In this document: positions 11,301 through 23,300 of the stretch, in pieces | Position numbering within the stretch: position 1 is the first letter of the stretch | How the letters are laid out: each line of letters begins with the position of its first letter | Assembly (NCBI GenBank): GCA_032690845.1 | Contig: CM064434.1 | Coordinates: forward strand, 32,394,413-32,458,412 | Direction of reading: 5' to 3' | Length of the DNA stretch: 64,000 nt | DNA from: Eleusine coracana subsp. coracana | Lineage: Eukaryota > Streptophyta > Magnoliopsida > Poales > Poaceae | Position numbers and translations under genes: made by a program | Notes under the pieces: generated by a model | Told to the model about the DNA's origin: nothing | Databases searched by the model: none | The model's input: the letters and a program-made list of their open reading frames with translations, nothing else

Positions 11301-14300
11301 TCTGTTCAAATAGTACGATATTCCAGATTTCTTGCCCAGTTTCTCTTGCAGAATGTAACATATCTTGTGTTTAGAACTTTACAAGATGGTTTGCAGTGAG
11401 AACGACACTTCTATTGACGTAACAATACCTGTTGTGATGATACCACAGTCAGCTGGAAAGAAGCTGAGGGAGTACTTGGACCATGGAGCAAATGGTGAGT
11501 CCTTCCGTTGTAAACTATGGTACAATTATTTATTTGTTTTACATTGATCTGATGGTAGAATTTAGTTATCTCATATACCAACATTACAATATTTTCCAAA
11601 TTCATTATTTTCAAACTTTGAACCTGATGATATCCAATCCTCTCTTCTTCTTTGCCTTTTTTCTTGTGTTCGTTTGTTTTGCTTTTGTGCTTGGGCTCTT
11701 CGGGTTTTCATCTCTAGCCTACCCCAACTTGCTTGGGATTAAAGGCTTAGTTGTTGTGTTTGTTTGTAAGGATGGGAGTGGGCTGTAGTTCTGTACTGTT
11801 ATAATAGATCTTGACTGTTGAACCTCTGTCTGTTTTCCCTCCTGCACTCCCCCTTTTATATGGATCAATGTATTAAAAAGCTCTAGGTGTGGTGGGCAGT
11901 ATGGTGGTATCTAGCGCTAAAATGATTACTGTTATCTGTTACACTATAACACATCAGAGTGTATGGTACTTACTATGTTTCCTTTGCTGCAGTGGAAGTA
12001 CAGCTATATGCACCTAATCGACCAGTCGTGGACCTTTCAGCATGCTTCTTGTGGATAATGGCCGTAGGAACCATAGTCTGTGCTTCACTGTGGACTGAAT
12101 TCGTTGCAATGGAGCATGTTGATGAGCATTATAATCAGCTGACTAGAAAGGTTGACTTTTGAGCTTTATGCCTACCTATTGTCTTAACACTTCTTATACA
12201 CACTTGAATGCATTCATGCCTATTTGCTCAAGTAGACTCAACCTTTATACGTGTACAGTCAGGTTCATTATTGTGTGAAGTTGCTGGAACTCAGTAGGCC
12301 ATATGTTAGGCACACTACTATGCCAATAGCCGATGTATCATGTATAATTATTAAGGCAAAATTGTCTGTAACACACTGAGAAAATGTGGTTTCGTCTCCA
12401 ACACATCGACAAAGTCGAATTTGTCTGCAACACACAACGATTTTGTAATTTCTTGTTTGGAACACATTATGACTACTTAACAATTGTTTTTAACTTTTTT
12501 ATCTCAATACTCATAATATATTAGGATTTGAAACTTGGCATAAATATATATTATTGCATTATCTATCACTAAAAAATAGAGCTAATTTTTTTTTCAAATG
12601 TTTTTCATGTTTGCTCATTGTTTTAATATTGAATTTGTCCAGTAAATCATGCAAATAATAATAAAAAATCTAGCCCTATTTTTTAATGATAGATATTACA
12701 ACAATATATATTTGTGTCAAGTTTCAAGTTCTAATGTATTCTAAGTATTGAGATAAAAAAAGTTGAAAACAATTGTTAAATAGTCATAATGTACTCCAGA
12801 CGAGAAATTACAAAATCGTAGTGTGTTGCGGACAAATTCGACTTTGTCGATGTGTTGGAGACGAAACCATAGTCACCGGATTCGGGGACGTGGCCACGAA
12901 TCGCGACTCGGATTCGTCGTCCCTATTTAGGATTCGGGGACGGAAGGAGTTGACGTCCCCAAACATGACGATTCGTGACTCCGTTCTGCTAGGGTGTTAG
13001 GCAAAATGGGACCCCAAGTAAGATGCATCGTGACGCCAATCACACAGGTTGAGGATGGGATGAGTTGCAGGCTTAGCTGACGTAGATGACCATCTTCCGA
13101 TCCATGCGCCAGCAGCAACATCAGGGAGACCTCGCTTGAAGTCTTGGACCTTCGTCGCCATCAGGGAGGCCTACGTGACTCTCTACCCTTGGCCACGAAT
13201 CGGTTAGCGAATCCAAATCGTTGGAGTCATGTATCGAGTCATGTTGATTCATGCGTAATAGGGACACCCCCTCGTCCCTATTTTTCTCCGGCGCCATCCC
13301 GCGTCCCGCGAATCCGTCCCACGAACCCAGTAAATCGGGGACGTGGTGACTATGGACGAAACCACGTTTTCTCTGTGTGTTACAGACAATTTTGCCAATT
13401 ATTAATTAGGGGAATGAGTTGTGTAAGACATACTCACTCTTGTTTTTTTTTAATATATATGAACTAATAAGTATTGTACATAAAAAGCAGAGGAACCAAA
13501 ATCCTGAACTAAGTTTTCTGGTTTTACTATATTTCTGAAGAAAAAAAAATTGCCCAATAGCATATAATTGCATAAGATCTTGTTTTTTGATTTCAGTTTT
13601 GATGTGAATTCCTTTTGAAGTTTTATAGGAAGATGTTGTTCTTCTCAGTCATTTTGTTAAACCTTGCATTTATTGTATGTGAAGATATAAGATCATATCT
13701 TATTGTGAACCATGTGTTTCAATGCCTATGAACGCTTCTTCTGATAGCTTTTAGGCAATTACTTGATATTGCTTTCTGCTGACAAACAAGTTTTTTTTTT
13801 CTCTTGAATGCTGACATTGACAAGTTTACCCCCTTCCATATTATACAGGATGGACCTAATTCTGGAACCAATCAGAGAGAAGATAAAGAAATCTTTGAGA
13901 TCAGCGCTAAGGGTGCTATTGTTTTCATTATTGTAGCTTCAGTCTTCCTCCTCCTCCTGTTCTACTTCATGTCATCTTGGTTTGTTTGGGTGCTTATTGT
14001 ATTATTCTGCATTGGTGGTATTGAGGTATTCTGTCCCTTGGACAACTAACTTCTTTTTTTCCGGGGATTTTTTGTCCACCCCCCCCCCCCCCCCCCCCCT
14101 CCTTTTTTTTTTTGGAGAAATTCAGCTGTGGGCTTAACAACGCATCATTTCTTGCAGGGTATGCATGCTTGCTTGGTCACACTTTTCTCCAGGTACAAAA
14201 TAGAATAATTTAGATGAAGCAGTTTGGTCAACACCTTGCTTTTTTATACATTTTTATGTACTCATTTTATAATGCTTCTTACAGGATTTTCAAGGATTGT

Positions 14301-17300
14301 GGACACAGAACTGTTCAACTTCCCTTGTTGGGGGAGGTCTTGAGCTTATCAGTTGGAATTCTACCATTTTGTGTGGTATTTGCAGTTCTCTGGGCTGTCT
14401 ATCGGCATGCTTCATTTGCTTGGATTGGCCAAGACATCCTTGTAAGATGCTTACCACCATTATTGTGCTATTCTTTTTCTCATGGCCTGGTTTGCTGTAC
14501 TCGTGTAGTATAGATGTAGTTTTCTGTACTTATCACTGGTATTTACCATCAAATAAGTTCATATTCATGTGATGGAACTATACTGACCAACTATTTTTCA
14601 TAAGCACGAGAGGTGATAACTAACATGTTATAGGTTCTAATGTTCATGCTGATACAATTCTTCTATTGGCTATTTAGTCAGCACTAATAAGATTTTGACT
14701 TGCATAGTGCCATGAGGTGATCCTTTCAAAATAAGAGACATCCAGGGGTTTCCCTGTCCTTGTTAGCGGATCTTGTATGTTGCATTATTATATAAATTCG
14801 TCAAAGTATGTGTGCAGCACACATGAGGTTAAGGATATTAGCGAAAGAACAAATAATTGATCAAATGCATTTTAGATATCAAGAAATAACACAAACAAGA
14901 ATCAATCTGGGCTTTTTTTTATCAATTTGATGAATTTGGAAATCATTTGTAATTTTACTTAAACTCTGTGTACTACAAACGTGATTTTCTATGAAAACTT
15001 TAGAATGTCACTACATGCTCAAATATTACATTTTTGCTATTGGGATGCTGGAAGCCATTATAGCCCGTAGAATTTCCCTTCAAAATATAGGTATTTGAAA
15101 AACTTAGAATTGGTTATGATCTTTGTATGTACCAACTTTCATGACTGTAAACTATTCGCATATGTCAAAATCCATGGCTATCTGAAACGAAAATGTGCAA
15201 AAAGTTGAATATGTGAGAACAGCATTTTATGTGAGCATGTCATTCTGCGGAATTGGATTGTTTCTATAAAGAAGAGGATATCGTGTTTCTTTCCTTATGG
15301 TTGGAGTTGGACCACTTTAGCAGTTCAGTACTCCCTCCGGATTTAAATTATTGATGCCGTTGACTTTTTTAGCTACCTTTGATCATTCGTTTTATTCAAA
15401 ATATTAGTTCAAATATACAAAATTATAAGGTAGGTTTCAACTTTCTTTAATGATAAAATAAATTGTAACAAAATATCTAATAATTTTTAAATTTTTTGAA
15501 TAAGATGAATTGTCAAATGTAACTAAAAAAAGTCAACTGCGTAAACAATTTAAATCCGGGAGTACTTAGTATTTTTTAACTTCTGTTATTAACTGTTGGA
15601 AATCGTGCCTCTTTGAACTTTTTAAACTAACTGAATATTATTGATCATGTCTCCTATTTATTTCTGCAAGGGTATTTGCTTGATGATAACTGTGCTTCAG
15701 ATGGCGCGCTTACCAAACATCAGGGTATTGGCATTTTTATTTGCAGCAGTTGTTATGAAGTAGCTCATTTACTGATCATACATGTTACAGAACTGCCTAA
15801 CACTGTATATTGGCAGGTTGCTTCAGCACTTCTTAGTGCTGCATTTGTTTATGACATCTTTTGGGTGTTCATTTCACCTCTTCTATTCCATGAAAGCGTC
15901 ATGATTGCTGTAAGTGTACTTTTTTAGTTCTCTTATCAATTAAGCATGTTATGGTTAATTCTTTACTACTGCAGATTTCCACTGAATTATATTACTGTGG
16001 GCCAACTTTACCTGCTGATTGAGTTTTTGAATGATTAGAAAATCGTTAGAACATGTCATGGACATTGATCTGATGTTCAAATTTCAAAATGTAATCTTTT
16101 GACTATTTGGTGGCGGTCTTACAAAATAGGGCGCAGCTAAAAGCACTATGCTGCATTTTAAAAAGGGTAAAGTTCTCAGCCATATTCATGTCTCTTGTTG
16201 TGAGGTTAATGGGCCAATCATGTGCTTCTTATTTTGAAAATGATGGTTACAATAGTGAATCTCCTCCGATTAGGGTGAGCACTGAGCATCAAGTGGATAT
16301 GGTCTTATTATAACAGCTCTCAAATTATCGACAGAACCTATTTCCAGTTGGAGATTGTAATTGAGTACTAATAGTCACATAGGAAATTACTGCCAACTCT
16401 AACACGTGTGGAAGACATTGATGCATGGTTTCACACTTATATATTATATATGTTTGGTAGACGTGCCAACTAGGATTCGTCTAGGGAGTTGGAATGTAGG
16501 GTCCCTACCGGGCAAGTTACGAGAGCTAGTCGATGTGGCAACTAGGAGGCGTGTAAATATCCTATTCGTCCAAGAGACTAAATAGAAGGGCCAGAAGGCG
16601 AAGGAGGTGGAGGATACTGGCTTCAAGCTTTGGTACACGGGTACAACATCGGGTAGAAATGGTGTAGGCATCTTGATCGATAGGAGCCTTAAGGATGGAG
16701 TCGTAGATGTTAGGAGGCACAGTGACCGGATTATCCTAGTTCAGCTAATAGTTGGAGATTCGGCTCTGAATGTGATTAGTGCCCATGCCCCTCAGGTAGG
16801 TCTTAATGAGAGCACCAAGAGTTAGTTTTGGGAAGATCTAGATAGCATGGTTAGTGCCATACCTATCAGTGAGAAGCTTTTCATAGGAGGAGACCTTAAC
16901 GGCCATGTGGGGGCGTCTAATGTAGGGTTCGAGCGGGTTCATGGGGGTTCGGGTATGGTAGTAGGAATCAGGAGGGGAGGCGTTAGCTTATGACTTGTTG
17001 GTAGTGAATACCTTCTTTAGTAAGAGGGAATTCCATCTAGTGACCTTTAGAAGTGCACAACACTCGAGCCAAATTGACTTTATCCTTGCAAAGAGGGAGG
17101 ACAGACATGCTTGTTTGGATTGTAGGGTGATACCTGGGGAGTGTGTCGTCACTCAATATAAGCTTGTGGTGGCGGATTTTCGCTTTCGGGTACGTGTATA
17201 CAGGGAAAAACGTACCAAAACCGCGAGAACGAAGTGGTGGAAGTTTGGAGGGGAGCTGGCGCAAACCTTTAAGGAGAGGATGCTAGGAGAGGGACCCTGG

Positions 17301-20300
17301 GAGGAAGGAGGACCAGATGACATGTGGCTAAAGATGGCAACATGTGTTCGGAAGGTAGCTTCAGAAGTGTTTGGCGTGAGTAGGGGAGGCAAACAAGAAG
17401 CAAAAGACACTTGGTGGTGGAATGATGAGGTGCAAAGGGCTATCAAGGAGAAGGAGTGTTTGAAGCGCCTACATCTTAACAAGAGTGCAGCCAACATAGA
17501 AGGCTATAAAATAGCCAAGAGGGCTGCAAAGCGAGCAGTGAGTATAGCAAAGGGTCAGGCATATGATAACCTTTATCAGCGACTAGGCACGAAGGAAGGG
17601 GAGAAGGACATCTATCGATTGGCTAGGATCTGTGAGCGGAAGACGAGGGACATCAACCAAATCAATGTATCAAGGACGGGGTAGACCGACTCCTGGTGAG
17701 AGATGAGGAGATCAAGGACAGATGGCGAGAGTACTTCGATAAGTTGTTTAACGGAGAGGAGGAGGGTCCTATACTTGAGTTGGATGACTCATTTGATGAT
17801 AACAACAGACGCTTTGTGAGGAGAATTCAGGAGGCAAAGATAGAGGAAGCTTTGAAGAGGATGAAGAGTGGTAAAGCGATGGGCTCTGATGGTATCCCCA
17901 TCGAAGTGTGGAGATGTTTGGGTGCCAGAGCCATAGTATGGTTAACTAAGCTTTTTAACCTCATCTTTCGGTCAAATAAGATGCCGAAAGAATGGAGGAG
18001 TATATTTTAGTACCGATCTTCAAGAACAAGGGAGATGTTCAAAGTTGTATTAACTATCGTGGAATTAAGTTGAGCCATACGATGAAGCTCTGGGAGAGAG
18101 TTATCGAGCATCGCCTAAGAAGAGTGACAAGTGTGACGCAAAACCAGTTTGGGTTCATGCCTGGAAGATCGACCATAGAGGCGATTTTCTTAATACGATA
18201 ATTGATGAAGAGATGGGGAGCAAAAGGACTTACACATGGTCTTTATTGACCTCGAGAAGGCGTATGACAAAGTGCCAAGAAATGTTATGTGGTGGGTCTT
18301 GGAGAAGCACAAAGTCCCAACTAAGTATATTACCCTCATCAAGGATATGTACAGGGACGCGAGGACGTGTGTTCGGACATGTGATGGCAACACCAATGAC
18401 TTTCCGATTAAAATAGGACTACACCAAGGATCAGCATTGAGTCCTTATTTATTTGCTCTGGTGATGGACGAGGTCACATGAAAAATATAGAGTGATGTCC
18501 CTTGGTGTATGCTCTTTGCTGATGATGTGGTGTTAGTTGACGAGAGTAGAGCTGGGGTTAATAGGAAGTTGGAGCTGTGGAGGCACGCATTAGAGTGCAA
18601 GGGATTCAGACTTAGTAGGGTCAAGACCGAGTATATGATGTGCGAGTTTAGCGCGACTAGACATGAGGATGGAGACATTAGTCTTGATGGACAAGCATCG
18701 TATAACATCGCCGGACGAATTGTCGTCCTATAGAATTTACCTTTTAGCTTTTGTGGCACCCTCTTGTCGCATAAGACATCGGAAGCTTGACGCCATTTCA
18801 ACCAGTCGGCTGAAATTATATGCCTAACATCTTTATCGATGTCACCGTCATTTTGTAACATCGATCCTAAATAACGAAACGTATCCTTCTTGGTCACCAA
18901 TTGTCCATCAAGGCTAACGTCTCCATCCTCATGTCTAGTCGCGCTAAACTCGCACATCATATACTCGGTCTTGACCCTACTAAGTCTGAATCCCTTGCAC
19001 TCTAATGTTCAACAATTGAGTGTAGCAGAAATGCGTATGTTGCGTTAGTTTTGCGGGCATATAAGAAGAGACCGAATACGGAATGAAGATATCCGGGACA
19101 GGATAGGAGTGGCACATATCGAGGAGAAATTGGTTCAACATCGATTGAGATGGTTCGGACATGTTCAACGGAGGCTTCCGGAGGCGCCAGTGCATAGTGG
19201 GATTCTAAAGAGAGATGCTAATGTTAAGAGAGGTAGAGGCCGACCTAACTTAGACTTGGGACGAGTCGGTTAAGAGAGACCTGAAGGCGTGGGATATCCC
19301 TAAGAAGCTAGCTATGGATAGGAGCGCTTGGAGACTAGCAATAGACGTGCCGGAACCGTGATCCTTTTTTTTTTCTTCCTTCTTGCTTACTCGTTTTTTC
19401 TTTCTTTTGGCTTTTGTTCCTTTTGTTTTTGTCTCTTTTCTTTCTTTTTTCCCTTTTTCTTCTCTTTTTTTTTGGCTTTTGTTCCTTTGTCTCTTCTTTT
19501 TTGGGTTCCCATGGGTTTCATCTCTAGCCTACCTCATTTTGCTTGGGATAAAAAGGCTTTGTTGTTTGTTATGTTGTTGTTGTTGTTTGGTAGATTATAT
19601 AATTCCATCTTTGGGGAACCATTACACAATTGTTGTTGTTGGTGGTGGTGGTGGTGGTGTGTGTGTGTGTGTTTTGCATGGTTTATTTCTTGAATGTATT
19701 TTCTATGCCTTCTTTTTATTTGTGCTTTGGTTATTCTCTACTTACGTTTGCTTTTAAAATACTCAGGTTGCTCGTGGTGATAACTCAGGGGAATCAATTC
19801 CAATGCTATTAAGGATACCTCGCTTCTTTGATCCATGGGGTGGCTACGATATGATAGGCTTTGGTGACATCATTTTCCCTGGACTGCTTGTTGCATTCAG
19901 TTATAGGTAATTGGGTGCTCTATGTGATGTTGTAATATATGTTATAGCCCATATCTTTGAGGCGTTGTCTAGTCATCCAGGCGAGCTATGAGGCTGGGCA
20001 TCACATCCACTTTATTCAATTTGGCATCACCCTTGCACGATATGGTGTTGATTGGATGCCCAGGCCTGTGGATCCCTGGACTGCTTGTTGCGTTGAGCTT
20101 TAGCTAATTGCGTGCTCTGTGTGATGTTGCACTATATGTTATAGTACTTTGTAGTGGAATACTGGTGGTCTGGCACTATCCCACACTGATTAAGGCCTTT
20201 TTTTTTTTGGGGGGGGGGGGGGGGGGTACTGGGCTTCCTTTCATTCTAAATGTAACAGTTGTCTTAACTCTTAAAGACATAAACTGTTGAGACTAGAATT

Positions 20301-23300
20301 GTCCACCAAACAATGCTTGCGTCTTTGAGGCAGATAGGCCCAGCATGGCAAAGGCCCTTAGAGCTTTTGACGAGGAGCACCACCTCTAGTGCCTCGCCGG
20401 GGCGAAAGGGCTACGCCGTTTGGGCCTGGGTGCAGTAGGGGTGATAGGTGGAGAGGTTGGGTAAAACAAGCCTTCGTGTTTTTGGTCAAGCTGTTGTTGT
20501 GTGTGTTCCTTAGAGTCACAACTTTGTTTTGTACTACCACCACCTCATGGCTCGGCCCGGAATGAGGTGGCGTTGATGTAAGGGGCCGGCTTTTCTTCTC
20601 TATCAATTCAAAGATACGCAGCTCTTGCGTATTCGAGGAAAAAAAAACCACCCTGAAATTTATAGGGGCCATAGCTAATTCATTTCAAGAACTAGTGGTG
20701 AGTATTTTTAATTGATAATTTCCGTATGTAGTTTATTCATTACCAGTTAGTAGGTCTACGAAGTATGAATCCTACAAATTCTCATGATAAACTCTTCCCA
20801 TTTGAGAATTGTAAAAGAAAAAAGGAATAATAACAATTAAAAACTTGGCCCCAAGGGGAAACACCTCACCCGATATCAGTTAAATAAGCTGATGTTCAAG
20901 AAGAAGTTCAAAATAGGGCCTTAGCCTTGAATTGTTTGCGGACACTACTATGATAGGCTGAACTCTAATAATTTGGGAATGATAGCTGTTTTCCTTGATT
21001 ATCTTGAGGTTAGTTAGCAATTAGGTATCTACCTTGTAATGCATCCTTGTACAATTGACACTCCTAGTTATTTACATTTTACTTCAATATTCAATATGCA
21101 GATTTGACAGAGCAAGCAAAAAAGGTATCTTGAATGGATATTTTCTGTGGTTGACTCTGGGGTATGCTTGTGGTATGTGCTTTATTATTTCTCCTTTTTT
21201 TACTAAGTTGATTGTGTTTGTGTTATTATGTTGGTTCATTATTCAACTATTGCAATTTTCTTCAACAACAATACCTCTGCTCACTAATTTTGACGTTTAG
21301 ATAGCTGAACTGAGCTGCAGTTGAACTGAATCTGCTGTCTGAAGGCCAACATAAGTAACATTAGGGTGTCCTTTTAATTATGATCTACATAACGGTGCAT
21401 TGCATTTGGCCTAGTAAAATAATGAATTTCAAATAATGACTAAAAAAACATATGCAGCTGTCATGTGTATTCTAAAAAGGTAATGGCCAAAGTTCACTCT
21501 TTAGTACTTGTAGCCCTTTTCATGATTTGGAAGACCATTTAGGTTTGGTTCAAGCTGCAACTGTTCCATTGGTAACTGGTGAGAAACCTGAACCAAAAGC
21601 CCCTCTTAAGTGAAACTTGTTTGGTAGAGCTTTTTAAATAAGCCCTCGCCCCCCAACCACAAAAAAAAGGCTAGAAAAACAACTTTTCTAGAACAAGCAC
21701 TTTCTAAACTTTTGGCAAAATGACTTCTCTTGTGGTCCTAATGTAGAAATATTTGAAGAAGTCATAAGAAGCTACTCACTTCGTCCCAAACTATAAGCAT
21801 TTCTGGCTATGCTTTTGAGTGTCCAGATTCATAGCACCTTTAATGAATCTGGACACATGTTGTCTAGGTTCATTGGAGATGCTATGAATCTGGTGAATGA
21901 CATCTGGACTAGAAATGCTTATATTTTCGGACGGAGGTAGTACTCCCTCGGGTTTTTATTGTTGATGCAGTTGACTTTTTTAATTATGTTTGACCATTCG
22001 TCTTATTCAAAATATTTGGTCAAATTACGTTTGACCATTCGTCTTATTCAAACGGAGGGAGTATGTTTTTAGGGATTTTGGGTCTTAGTACAACTAGAGA
22101 AGTGCTTCGTGGCAAGGGGATGTATAAGCATTCTTTTTATTTTTTGGAACCGTTTGGCAGGGCTTCTTGCAGAATCCAGAGCAGGTGCACTGGAGAAGCC
22201 CTACTGAATGGGCCCTAAGACATAGTATTTTTTTTAAGCAAACCCTTAGGCATAGTTTTACCAAATTTCTTGGCATATGGCTCCTTGTGAGTGTGAGCAA
22301 GTGTTAAATGTTTTGAGGTCAGAACTAGAACCACTTAGTCCGCACATGCTTAGAAAATTGTGTTAAAAAAAACTCGACCTGCGGGGGGTAAGACAGTCCC
22401 CGGTCTTTTTTTTATGAGAAGACCTCACGTAGGTCGAGAAAACTCCGGAACCCCTGCCCCACCCTTACAGTGGGGCAGCGTGGCCCATGTGAGATGACCT
22501 ATGAACTGGGCCGGGCCTTAGACCTATGCTTTAGCATGGGACAGACGAGGCTCCCACTAAGAGTCGAATCGAGGATATGAGGGATGCTACTAGAACCACC
22601 TAACTAACTCAGCTAGAGGCCCGCGTGTAGAAAATAGAGTTGTTTCCTACAAGGAACACTGATATGGACTCATTCATTGGGAAGCAGTACCAGCGCCGCA
22701 ACAGGGCCACAGAACGTGGCTAGAGTTCAGTTCGGCGTTGGAGAATAATCAGGGGGGTTTAGATAAGATAAGGGTCAGTTAGTTGCTTTGTTTCAGGAAT
22801 TAGTTGAACTGAGCGTGCCACCTGACTATAAAGGCTGGCGAATTAGTTTGTATTAGGGATCATCGAAGAATACAGCTTCCCTGTTGGTGAGGTTGACTTC
22901 GGTCGCCGCGGCGGAACCTTCCTCCGCTCTCGGTGACGACGGTAGTCCTTCGCCAATCATTCCTCACTACCCTCTCGCTCTCTTCCTGCTTCTAGAACCC
23001 GACTAGTCTCTCCCTTGCGAACACCCTCACACCCCTGCTGTATCAATTTGGTATCAGATTCAATCGGTGCATCGACCATGTCTGGCGTCAATAAACACGA
23101 TCCCGGGGCCATGACAGATTCCCAGAAGCTAGACTTCGTCGTCGCCCAGATGACGGTGGTGCACACCACCATCGACAACCACACATCTCAGCTGACCGCC
23201 ATGACGACCAGGCTGGATGGCCATGCGCAGCGTCTTGCGCGCACGGAACAGTGGTGCATGGAGCATGCGGCCTCAGGTGGGCCCTAGCCCCGCGCTGATG

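Larger units (their letters stand above)
16446..19598 (+). mobile_element. RTE-like non-LTR retrotransposon (LINE), rearranged, in SPPL intron 10
   Basis: One coding frame of endonuclease followed by reverse transcriptase can be followed over about 3.1 kb, ending in a TTG-rich tail rather than poly-A, which fits the RTE clade. The segment 18695-19007 is inverted relative to the rest and its distal 107 bp duplicate 18588-18694 in opposite orientation. After 19008 the element resumes in forward orientation. Target duplications are not clear. It lies in the same direction as the host gene. Confidence 0.8.

Noticed and set aside
19328..19812. Three overlapping hydrophobic frames
   Set aside because: They translate T-rich LINE tail and GGT/GT microsatellites; composition alone explains the Phe, Val and Cys runs.
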